The position numbers were made by a program, and so were the translations under genes. From Styela clava (Eukaryota; Chordata; Ascidiacea; Stolidobranchia; Styelidae), in assembly GCF_964204865.1 (NCBI RefSeq), contig NC_135252.1, positions 24,759,383 to 24,823,382 of the forward strand: DNA of 64,000 nucleotides. Reading direction: 5' to 3'. Below the pieces are notes generated by a model, which was given only the letters and a program-made list of their open reading frames with translations, was not told where the DNA came from and searched no databases. Numbering within the stretch: position 1 is the stretch's first letter; each line of letters starts with the position of its first letter. This document shows, one piece after another, positions 1 through 10,100 of this stretch.

Positions 1-115
1 CCCTTTTGCTTTTGTAACACTGTGAATATTGTTCATAAAAAGTAACTTTTATGTCACACTTATATGGCCCGCTAGTCTAGGTGGGAAAAATGTTTGGCCC
101 CTGGTCCAGAACTCC
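1..115. repeat. Partial interspersed repeat, cut by window edge
   Basis: This stretch closely matches 22490-22625: both contain a 'tttgtgacactgt'-type run, 'attgttcataaaa', a GGCCCGC block and a final 'ggcccctggt'-type end. It is therefore one end of a dispersed element, probably a non-autonomous DNA transposon. The other end lies outside the window. Confidence 0.5.
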
Positions 116-234
116 TGATATAGAGCCTTGTCCATAGCAAATGATGAAAAATAGAGAATAGTATATAACATGAAAAAATCTTCGCTTTCAAAAGTTTCAT
201 AAATTTTCCAAATACATCGGCATAGTTTAAATTC

Positions 235-897
235 TCAGCCCAAACCATCAATCAAAGTTCCCTTTACTTTCTTAGACAAACCAGCTCCCCCTTCACCAGG
301 ATTATTTTTCCTTTTTGTCATTCCTTTTCTTTCCAATTGCCGTTCAATAACTTTAGCATTCGCTGCATAACTATCGGCAATTTCGCGAGCCTCCAACGCA
401 TCCTCTTCATCGTCAATTGTCGAGACAGTAACGGAACTGAATTTTCCCATGTCTTTTGTTCTTTTTATTAATGTGACTTTCTTAGGAGCAGATTTCGGTT
501 TGCTGTTTATATTCATTTTAAAAACGCTATCTCCTTCGGTAACCAGACCGCCATAGAATATGAAAATTGCATCTTTTGTTTCTTCTGTGTGGCGATACAA
601 CAACGGCAAACTACATCGTTTGCATTTTTGTCTGAATTGTTTTTCGATTCCGTCAGCCCATTTCAAGAATATCGTTTCGTCTTCTTCAACGTTATTAAGA
701 CGATAAGCATGTTTTTTCTTGTCGATTACTCTCGCTTTATCGCGCCTCCGCAGCGGTAATTTTTCAATGGCACAGTCCAGGATTAAAACCATCTGTCCGC
801 ATAAGCAATAATATGTATGAAGTGGCTTTGCATCGCCATAAGTCTCTTGGTCCTTTGTGTCTGTACAAACCACGCTACGTGAAATAATTTTGGGCAT
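235..897 (-). CDS. STEEP1: STEEP1 homologue (STING ER exit protein, CXorf56 family)
   Basis: Intact 220-residue open reading frame in one exon; the human protein is about 222 residues. The start [11 protein letters not shown], the block [14 protein letters not shown], the Cys pair CKRC near residue 93, the motif [19 protein letters not shown] near residues 147-165 and the tail GTLIDGLG are hallmarks of this family and fix the start codon. The spaced cysteines look like a small zinc-ribbon. In vertebrates the protein promotes exit of STING from the ER; an ancestral role outside STING biology is likely but not shown here. The C-terminal third is charged and probably helical ([17 protein letters not shown]). 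The vertebrate gene has several introns and this copy has none, with no frameshift. No poly-A tract marks it as a fresh retrocopy. It is divergent from the carrier gene downstream. Confidence 0.93.
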   Translation of the reverse strand: MPKIISRSVVCTDTKDQETYGDAKPLHTYYCLCGQMVLILDCAIEKLPLRRRDKARVIDKKKHAYRLNNVEEDETIFLKWADGIEKQFRQKCKRCSLPLLYRHTEETKDAIFIFYGGLVTEGDSVFKMNINSKPKSAPKKVTLIKRTKDMGKFSSVTVSTIDDEEDALEAREIADSYAANAKVIERQLERKGMTKRKNNPGEGGAGLSKKVKGTLIDGLG

Positions 898-1863
898 TTT
901 TCTCCCAAAAACCGTGAAACTCCAGAAAAATCTTCAGCAAACGATAAATATCAACCACCAAAAGTCCAAAACGATATCGCTACGTGTTTTTTTATATTGC
1001 TGAAAAAAGCGGACTATCTTAATCGCCGGTATTCAGATTATGTGCGATCAGTTTTTTACCATACAACGACAGCTGATGGAGGGTTTTCATCATCGCCGCT
1101 GAGCGTCGCCATATTGCTTTTATGTGGGCATGCGCGGGAGAGTGCTGCTATAAGTACGTATTTTTCCTCGATCAGTGAAACCATACTAAAATGACCGCTG
1201 CGTTATCAAATTATACGTTAAATTTATAAAGACAACTGAAAATGTCAAATAGAATCCAAATTGCAAGAAATTGCAAGTCCGTGTTATAACCTTTCTATAC
1301 AGAAAGCTAAATCTCAGTTGTTACATCACCGTTATTTTGCGTCAACTCCCGGGTGTCCTATGTATGTATGTTTATTTTCCTCAAAAATGTAACAGTATCT
1401 GCCTAATAATTAAACAGTAAAACAGAGACGGTATACATGTTCAAGACCTTACTGGCCTAAGACACAGATGTGCGACATGTCCTACGACTATATAACCTCA
1501 CATTATTCTTTCGGATACAAAACGAGTGAAAAAGCTGTTGGGGTGAACAGGATGAGATAGGATTTTTTTTTACATTTATCCCTGACCAGCCACCCACCAC
1601 CGGGAAAGGGTATCTCACAAGGAAAGCTGACCAGCATTTTTTTTTATTAATAAAAACATCACATTTATATAGACACAATATCACAAATAAAATTGCACTT
1701 AAAAAAAACAGTTAAAAATAGTTTTCCACTTCTTCGTATGGTTTGACAGTTTGCCATTCTTAGTTGCAATAGGTTTTTCACAGTTAATAATATATTTTCT
1801 CATATATATATGAAAATTGACAAAATTGAGGTCTTTCATTACGCCATTTACAAGCTGACCAGC
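898..1863. other. STEEP1 upstream flank, no further gene seen
   Basis: This is the 5' flank of STEEP1. I see short ORFs only, none with family features. The promoter should lie in the first few hundred bases but no clear TATA element is visible. Confidence 0.4.
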
Positions 1864-1965
1864 AGTTAAGCTACTTGAACAAACCTACGACGGCGAGGAG
1901 TCAAGCAATCTTCTTGCACAAAGTGATGCTACGTGATTCGGATCCGCGCTGGCAATCAGTGGTGT
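1864..1965 (-). repeat. SINE fragment (minus orientation)
   Basis: The run 'gacggcgaggagtcaagcaa' and the following 'cttgcac' match the middle of the tRNA-derived SINE seen complete at 51345-51691. Both ends are missing. Confidence 0.4.
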
Positions 1966-2159
1966 AGTTTGCCAGCATGTTTCTATCGCACAGCATGACG
2001 TACAGCAAAATTAATAAAGCAGACACAACGCATAATTTAAATTGTTACATTGTTCCATATTTGTTACGGAATGATAATGCCACAATTCCCCGATCTAACG
2101 CTGCGCGATAGCCAATCAGTTGGAAGCATTAATTGTGTTGCCAACGCAGATTAGCCGGC

Positions 2160-2322
2160 GCTCTTAGGGTTAGGCCATAATTTCAGGTACAAATATTACG
2201 GAAGTCACTTGGCTAGTCCCCGAACTCGTAGTTGAACTAAAATAAGGGAAATTGAAATAAAATTGAGGCCTAACCTTAACCTGGCACACATTCTACGTTC
2301 CAGTGTCCGCCATCTTGGTAGA
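2160..2322. mobile_element. Truncated copy of the palindromic hAT-type MITE family
   Basis: It contains the family's internal blocks: ttagggttaggcc, ccccgaactcgta, aactaaaataagg, cctaaccttaacc and ccgccatcttgg. Both outermost termini are lost, so no target duplication can be tested. Confidence 0.6.
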
Positions 2323-2438
2323 TGACTCATTGAGTCTTCCGCGACCCCTCGTCAACTGCAACAACGCGATATTTGTTTCTGTAAATTGTAAGATATAATT
2401 TATTTTTTATTATTTCATATCGCGCATTGTTTCATGTA

Positions 2439-2853
2439 TGGCGAAAATACTTTTCAGAAGTTCGCGTTGTGGTGAATTCTTCTGAAAATTTGCGTTGAGG
2501 CAAATCCTTTCAAAAATTCGTGTTGTGTTGAATCCTTTGGAAAATTCGGGTTGTGGCACATCACTTCGAAAATTAGTGTTGAGACTAATCCTTTCAAAAA
2601 TTCGCGTTGTGGCGAATTCTTTTGAAAATTCGCTTTGTGGCAAATCCTTTCAAAAATTCGCGTTGTCGAAAATCACTTCGAAAATTTGTGTTGTGGCTAA
2701 TCTTTTCGAAAATTAGCGTTGTGGCGAATCCTTTCAAAAATTCATGTTGTGGCGAATCCTTCTGAAAATTCGCGTTGTGGCGAATCCTTTCGAAAATTAG
2801 CGTTGTGGCGAATCTTTTCAAAAATTTATGTTGTGGCGAATCCTTTTGAAAAT
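2439..2853. repeat. 28-bp minisatellite, about 15 units
   Basis: Diverged tandem units of about 28 bp, consensus close to 'aatcctttcaaaaattcg' followed by 'cgttgtggcg'. Because 28 is not a multiple of three, both strands show several overlapping repetitive ORFs; these are by-products, not genes. Confidence 0.9.
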
Positions 2854-2952
2854 ATCTGAATCGAGTTTCGGGTATCCTTTAAATACAAAGTCTTGTTGAG
2901 GACGAAAGGCGTGAGAAAGTGTTGTACATAAATCAAGAAAGCGATGCCCGAA

Positions 2953-3338
2953 TACCGTGTTTCCCCGAAAATAAGACAGGGTCTTATTTCAATTTTCCTT
3001 CGAAAAATACCACTAGGACTTATTTGAGGGGGACGTCTTATTTTCATTTATCAAAACCAAAATTACAAAGTAGAGAATTACGAGATTTTCAAATATACAT
3101 AACATGAAAACCGATATCCATTTACCTATAAATAACACGTTTTCCGTTTTCACACATTTAGATTGAACATTTAAAACGTGTAGGAGAGACTTTTTGCTGT
3201 CGACTGGACTAGGTGAAAAAAACTTTTGCGCTATCGACTAGGACTTATTTTAGGGGAAGGGTTTATATTAAAATCGTTTTTAAAATTTTGGCTAGGCCTT
3301 ATTTTCGAGCTAGGTCTTATTTATGGGGAAACACGGTA
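2953..3338. mobile_element. MITE with TACCGTGTTTCCCC inverted ends
   Basis: The left end TACCGTGTTTCCCCGA and right end GGGGAAACACGGTA are inverted repeats about 386 bp apart. The interior repeats the theme 'aaaataagacagg / aggtcttatttt' in both orientations. The outer TA on each side could be a TA target duplication, as in mariner-like elements. A degraded relative with 'gggaaatacggta' lies near 15360-15412. Confidence 0.75.
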
Positions 3339-3548
3339 TATGGACACGTAATCCAAAAAAAGTATTTTTTCGCACCGTAGTACCCACGGGTATCAATTAA
3401 TCTTCGAGTTTCGCGTAGCGTCAAATCGGAAAACGCCGCCAAGCTTGGCGGATGAAAAGCCGTGTTCCCACGAAAAAAATATATATAACAAAATTTTGGA
3501 TGAAATATCAGATCTCAAAGGAAATTTAGGAAAAAAAAGGCTAGGCTA

Positions 3549-3655
3549 CTCCTGAAGTATGCGCACCAAGATGTCGCATAACCTGAACCCAAACCTGGTA
3601 CACAACCTGAGTTCAGGTTGTGCGCCATCTTGGTGCGCATACTTCAGGAGATCCA
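3549..3655. mobile_element. Short (about 105 bp) palindromic MITE
   Basis: The outer arms CTCCTGAAGTATGCGCACC and GGTGCGCATACTTCAGGAG are perfect inverted repeats around a short centre. It is the short class of the 8-bp-duplication family described at 10447-10670. I do not see a convincing target duplication at this copy. Confidence 0.75.
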
Positions 3656-4665
3656 AAAACAGTAATAGGCTTCTAGAGAAAAAAGCAATTTGTACCCACT
3701 GAACATTTCAAAGCACTTGGTCCATTTTTCCTAAGGTAACAGGAAAAAGAACAATAACAACAGCAATAAAGGCAAGAACCAAACAGTGGAATGTTTTGTT
3801 ACACAAGTCATAACAACAGAAATTTATTTCTTTATAATTGTTATTCTATCTCTTTGACTTATTTCTGTTTGTTGAGCAAAATAGCAACTAATCACTTATT
3901 CCTTACTGTTGGGGTTTGCATTTCAGCACACGGCGCGTAATTCTCGTACTGATCGTTTTGGTACCTATCGCGACTTGCGCTGAAAGACACTGAAGTTTTT
4001 TAAACGTATGCTTTTTTTAATATTGTATTCCCACGTGTCATGCGTGTGTTCATGGTCAATATTGATTATGGTAAGGGTGTTGAAATGTGTTTTTTCACCT
4101 GTGTGAGTGAGGAGGAATGAGCAATCATTAACTACATTTTGGGTCTTTCCTACAGCCCCCGCCACTAATGCAAAAATATAAGATTCGAACCCCACGTTTT
4201 AAAATAACAAATTAGTAATTATCCATTTGCGGTTAGGGTAAGAAATGATTTGAAAATTTATATTTTCAGTGCAATCTTCACAGCTAACTCTAACTGGATA
4301 ATTACTATTATTTGAGAGTTCTCGGGGGTGTTTTTAGGATGCGTGGGGGGACGAAAATGATTCGAAATGATGTTACGAAGTGATGGGATGTGAAGAAGGA
4401 TAATGACAATATCAAGATGTGAGATTCAAATGATTTCATCCGAGAAAAAAGCAAGTTTATGTAATCGGTTCGGACAATATTTGAAACCCAACCACTTCAA
4501 GCAATCAGTAATTTATTTCTTCATCATATTGAAAATACGAACTATAAAAACACAAATTTAAAGAAAATTAAAATATCGAACTTCGGGGTAAAAGGAGAAG
4601 CCGAAAATCAATTATTGTTATCGAGCGAGGTGGCACCCTTGGGACAATCTAACTAAAGACTAACA
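3656..4665. other. No recognisable gene or repeat
   Basis: AT-rich intergenic DNA. Short ORFs lack codon-level or motif support. Confidence 0.4.
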
Positions 4666-4916
4666 CAGTGGTTTCCAACCTTTTAACTACAAGGAAAACA
4701 AGACTCTTTTTGCAAAAATAAATACTTTCAATTCAATTATTAGAATGAAAAGCAACAGCATCATTCATTGCTACTGCAATAAATATTTTGACCCTAATTA
4801 CACAAATGCAACTGAAATTTTCAATAACCATAGTAATTTTTAATAGACTTGTGACCAACTTGAAAATGTCTCTATGACTCAGCAGTGGTACATGGCCCAC
4901 TCGGTGAGAACCAGTG
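4666..4916. mobile_element. Non-autonomous hAT element, 251 bp
   Basis: The left terminus CAGTGGTTTCCAACC and right terminus GGTGAGAACCAGTG are inverted with mismatches. They are flanked by GACTAACA (4658-4665) and TACTAACA (4917-4924), an 8-bp target duplication with one mismatch. There is no coding capacity. Confidence 0.75.
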
Positions 4917-4924
4917 TACTAACA

Positions 4925-6161
4925 GAACATGATAAATAGAATAAAAGGCTTTTTTATTTGATTCTTTGCATAACGTCATACTATTAGACTATTTGAGAAG
5001 TTCAGCATTTTCCGGATACACTGAGAACCCTTACGAACACCCAAACCCGAACCGAAAGCTCCACGTCGCGAGCAAACACTTGACAAAAACGTGGTTTTCG
5101 ATCACGCGTTTGTTGACACTCTATCACGCCTTTAGTACGCGATTTATCATCACGCTTGAATACATCGACCAATCAATACACCGTGATCACGCACTTGCGG
5201 CATTCCTTGTAAGGTTACTCAAGGTTAATGTCCCAGACGCCGGCATGGGCTATTTTGTCTGGCATTATAGGCTTTAATTTTGATGCCAAAATAAATATCT
5301 ATTTGAATATAATAATAATAATTATATCATATTCATTGTATATATGTGAATTTTTGTGTTTTATTGAAGCTCAGTTTGTGAGGTCGTAACGAAGTTATGT
5401 GCCATTCATACCATTCGCTTCCGGCAACTTTCAACATAAAACTTTACTGCTTTATGTGATATAGTCTAATACTGTGATATAGGATTGTGAAATTGAGCAT
5501 AAACGCTTTGTAGGCAGGTCGTAAATGAGGCAATATTTCGGTTATTGCGCTACGAAATTATCCAGCCAGCCGGAAACTAACTGTCGAAATGATGGCAAAA
5601 TACCCAAAACGGTAGCAGGGGAATGGTCGTGCAATATTTCTTGAACGTTGCGAGCTGAAGTCAGGATGTGGTCATATGCGTGCATGTTTCAGTGTTTATT
5701 CGTCTCAACAAGTTGTTTAAATTAGGGCATTGAGAGGTTACAAGGTCGCGTTTGAGCTTGTGAATCGTGCGGGAAAACATGCCCGGGTATCAATTTGTGA
5801 ATTACAGAATTGCTTCTACAAAATTGAAGGAAATTTTTTTAACACTTGAACATCTATGATTGCAAAAAAATAACAAACGCTATTTTATGATAATTGATTA
5901 ATCTCTGTAACCTGTTGGCAGGTTCTAAATATGATTGTATGTGTGAAAATGACAAACTGGAAATTGATTTAGGAAGATTGATTTCTGGACTTGTAAGTCT
6001 ATAAATGTTCATGAGCACAAGGTTTGATAATAAGATTGATAAGTGTTCAATAAACTTAAGTATGTAAGATGTTCAGCCTTTGTCTTAATACTGAAATTAG
6101 TGGTTGAGGCGCGGTCTTGTCAGACAAAAATTAAGTTAATAGGTTTATTTCGATTCTCTAT
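4925..6161. other. Intergenic, nothing assignable
   Basis: A 103-codon ORF lies at 4966-5277 but matches no family I recognise and lacks flanking signals. The rest is AT-rich with no clear repeat. Confidence 0.35.
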
Positions 6162-6331
6162 AATAGGATAGGATTTACATATTTATACCAGGGGAGAGGA
6201 AAGTCCTCTCGCACATACAGACATAACCATCCCTGCATGGGATTTGAACCTGCGAACCCACGCAGAGTAATTAGAGGTGCGGTGGCGAGCGTATTCCTAA
6301 CACTTAGCCCGTTGAGCCACACCGCCGCGCC
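6162..6331 (-). repeat. tRNA-derived SINE, internally deleted
   Basis: It starts with the tail 'aataggataggattt' and ends with the tRNA-like head (box B seen in reverse as GGATTTGAACC, box A region 'gttgagccacaccgccgcgc'). About 180 bp of the body between 'gggagaggaaag' and 'tcctctcgcac' are missing compared with 51345-51691. Confidence 0.85.
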
Positions 6332-6690
6332 TAATCAATTTGTAGATTGTATGGAAATTGCTGCATATAACAATATAAGTTGCCTGGTTACATTGGTAAG
6401 ATTTCTGTCTCCAAAACAAGTGACACATAAATAGTAGCAAGTTCGTTTCGATTTTCTGTTACAATACAACAAAGAAGCGATACGGGGCAAAACAAACAAA
6501 TGCAGCAAAGTCTGAAAGAAGAATTAAGACATGATGATTCACTGCCCACTTACTATCTAAAACAGCAAACAACACATTGAAGTAAATTAAAAAAAAGGAT
6601 ACACTCACTAAAAGAGTTCGAGCGCAAATACTTAGCACTGGCAGTAACCTATTTCTCTTTTTTTTAATAATAAATGAAATAATGATATAA

Positions 6691-6870
6691 GTAGGGTGGT
6701 TCACGTAACCGCTGGTCGATTACGGCTTCATCCTATCCCAAAAATCCGAAAACAACTAACAGTCAATTCCATACATGACATGGAATGGTAACCGGATAAT
6801 GATCATGGTTCGCCATATTATGGTTAAGCAGTTTTATCGGCTTTCCTCTTCCCGGGATGAATATGTAAAT
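6691..6870 (+). repeat. SINE, 3' part only
   Basis: It runs from 'gtagggtggttcacgtaacc' through 'ggaatggtaaccgga' to 'gggatgaatatgtaaat', the 3' body of the SINE without its tRNA head. Confidence 0.75.
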
Positions 6871-7178
6871 GCTGAATGCAGATGAAACACAACAATTCCA
6901 TGAAAAAAATTGAACAGTTTTATCTGTATTGTAGCAGAGCCATTGTAAATCCCATTTACGGTATCCTACTTCAGTACTTCGAGAATCGGATTTTTATAAC
7001 CTATAAGACAGCCATGATGAGCATAAAATGGCAGCATTGACACTTACACTTTATGATCAAATTATTCCGCCTAATCACGCTTCAGTGGTTTCTAGCAGCA
7101 GAATATTCATTGTTCCCTTCTATTTACAGATAGAAATATTTATTCTTTAATTTATTTAAATATCTTCCAAATATTGCA
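6871..7178 (+). promoter_or_regulatory. 5' flank of SLC25A12/13
   Basis: Non-repetitive AT-rich DNA just upstream of the first coding exon. It should hold the 5' UTR and promoter, but I can point to no specific element. Confidence 0.3.
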
Positions 7179-10100
7179 ATGAAGGCAGGAGATCCGGATT
7201 TAAAAGATGTTTTCTTAAAGGTAAGCTTTTTATTTGATAATTATCTCAATACTCCCCAAGCCTTATGAAGAAGTACAGTAGGGCTCTGTTCTCAAATTCC
7301 AAGATGCCTCGACATTGGGTTCAATAAAACAAACACGACATTTGTCCTTGAAATGAGGATGTCTGACACGATGGCAGATGCGTCAGATTGTGGCGAGCTT
7401 GTCTCGATAATAATCTACATTTATCACTAACGTCATGTGATCGAAATCGCATTTATTTGCAGCTGAAAACTCTTTAACGCCACAGTGAAAAATGTTTTTG
7501 GTGAATTGGGTTTGTTTTTCCGGAGGAATTCAATGGTAAATGTTATTAGTTGCGCTTCCTTTTTAATTTATTGCGCAAAGCTGATTTGTCGATATGGAGG
7601 CCCAGACTGTCTCATAAAAGAGGGTTTTATACCAACTGTTGTAATTGATGTCTTTCAATGTGGGCCCTATTCTTGGAGTCACAGTTCTGCGATTCCACGC
7701 AGCGACGTGTTTTTGCACTTGTATTATTTTTTCATCTCAATGTTTACAAGGTTGAAGTCTGATTAGAGTGCATCCCATTAAGTTTTGTGATGTAGCAATG
7801 TGAAATTATTAACCATGTAATACTTTTATGTTTCGTGTTTAAACCTCACTGATTTTCTTTCATGTTTGTTTGTCTTGTGTATCGTAATAATTTTGTACCA
7901 TTACAGAATCTAATTTAAATTATTTTGCGTATTGTACTTTTTAGGTACCCCTGAAGTATGTGTACCAGGTTAGGGTTTGGCAGTAATTTTATTTCGATTT
8001 CCCTTATCTCAGTTCTATTACGAGTTCGGGGACTGTTAGCCAAGTGGATATATCCCCTGCCTATAGGTTTCCATCCCTTTATACAACTAGATGTAAAATA
8101 GGCAAACAAAATCAGTTACCCGCATATTGGTACATACACTTCTGGAGCGCCATTTTTTTTACCATGATAGAGTTCAAATTATCTAATCTAAAATAGGTAT
8201 TACTGGGTGAATGTTTAAAAAAATATTTATTGTATATGGTATTGTGTATAACCTGGACACAGTGGCGTGTCTATTGGGGCCAAAGGGGCAGACGCCTCGG
8301 GCAGCATGTTACAAACATTTTACTCTTTCTTGACCTTTAATTTATTTATACTAATGTATAACAACATCTATAATTTGTCTATCTCCCGAATTTCGAAGTT
8401 AGGTATAAGCGGCAGCATTATCAGAAACTTGCCCCGGGCAGCAGTAAAGTTTGACACGCCACACTGTAGATAAAACATTATTTTTTTTAATGTCAACTCC
8501 AGTATGCAAGTGTTGAGAAAGATGGGGAGCATTACATGACGAGGGAAGATTTTGTTGTTAAATTCTTACTAATGATGCAATATGGGAACAGAAGTCTGGA
8601 AACGTTAAATTTAGTTGGAGGAGTGGCGGACACAACAAATGATGGGTAAGTTTAGTATTGAGTAGAACGTAGAAGTGTCAAAACCATTCCAAGCGGTAGG
8701 AATACGCCACCGCAACCTCTGCTAACTAATCCTAAATGCAACTTGGCCTGGTAATCAAACGAAAGGCCGTGGTTTGCCATATGATCAAGCCGCCTTGTCG
8801 ACTTTCGTTGAATCATATCCTAAATTTCGAGTGACCGATCGAGAAGAGTATCCTTGCGGTCATCTATTATTATACTCAACATGGACTGGTAACTGGATGA
8901 GAGGCTGCGATACGCCGTGTGATTGAGCTAACCAGTAATTAGTAGTTTATTTTAGACATGCTGAAAATACACATTGTACATACAGAATAAAGAAAGATGA
9001 AAAAAAATGAATTTCAGTGTGAAGGGAGACGCGATTAACCAGTAATAGTTATCGGGCAGCGTCACTGAGCTGTCCTGTCACTTGTCAGCCTTTGACAGCA
9101 TATGATTAGGCCAATTTACTTGCTTTCTTTCCCCGTTGGATGAAGATGAAAACATATCCTAGCAATATTAAGAAAATCAGTAACAAACTTGCAAAAACTG
9201 AGCAAATGTTCCCCTTTTTTCAGTCTCATATCTTGGCCGGAATTTCAAGCGTTCGAATCCATCCTTAGCCTTCCTGATTCTCTCTACCAAGTCGCCTTCT
9301 CACTGTTCGATGTCAATTGCAATGGAAGCATCAATTTTAGTGAGTTACTCATTATATTGCTATTTTATACATGTTTGCTTTAAGCTGATCCATCAAAGTT
9401 GAAAGAGTGCCAAAGGATGTGCTGCTGACAGCCACATGGGCACTTATGTCCGGTGACCGTACATTTGAACCCACGTACATTTTGAACCCATGTATATATC
9501 CGCGGGTTCAATCTATATGCGGGTGCTAAAACCTATGGGTTAGGGTTAGTATGGGTTCAAATATCCGTAAAACAAAAAAAATTTCCATAGGTGCAATAGT
9601 ATGCAGGTGCAATTGTCGTGGGGTCAGATGTACGTGGGTTCAAATGTACGGGAACCCTTATTTCCATGTATGTTTACTTAGAGTGGACCGATAGAAGAAT
9701 TTTATAAGGCCACTGGCACGCTAAGGGCTATCTATAGCTTTCAGCTTTTTATTTATATTAAATTTGTCTGTAGCGATCATTTTTGCTTATATTCTGCTTC
9801 AAGTGAGAGTCTCTGCTGTTAGTGTGCAGCAAGACTCTTTTATCACGTATGATAGTTACTCTTGCTACAGCATCCTTGCAATATACACATACGGATCTAC
9901 CGACACAAAAGCATAGAAGAAGTATAAGTAGTTAGTCTTGCAGAAACCAAATAATCAGCGCAATTCTGCCTCAATGTAGCAAATATTTATCTCTTAGCTC
10001 AGTGTTTCCTTGGGGTCATGGACCCTCGAGGGATCACTGCACAGGGATTCTGCACCGATATGAAAAGGGTCTGATCGATCTTTAGTGATTGATTTTAATC

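Noticed and set aside
2410..2821. Several repetitive ORFs on both strands
   Set aside because: They come from the 28-bp minisatellite read in different frames.
4966..5277. 103-codon ORF on the plus strand
   Set aside because: No family motif, no start context or splice evidence; slightly higher GC alone is not enough.
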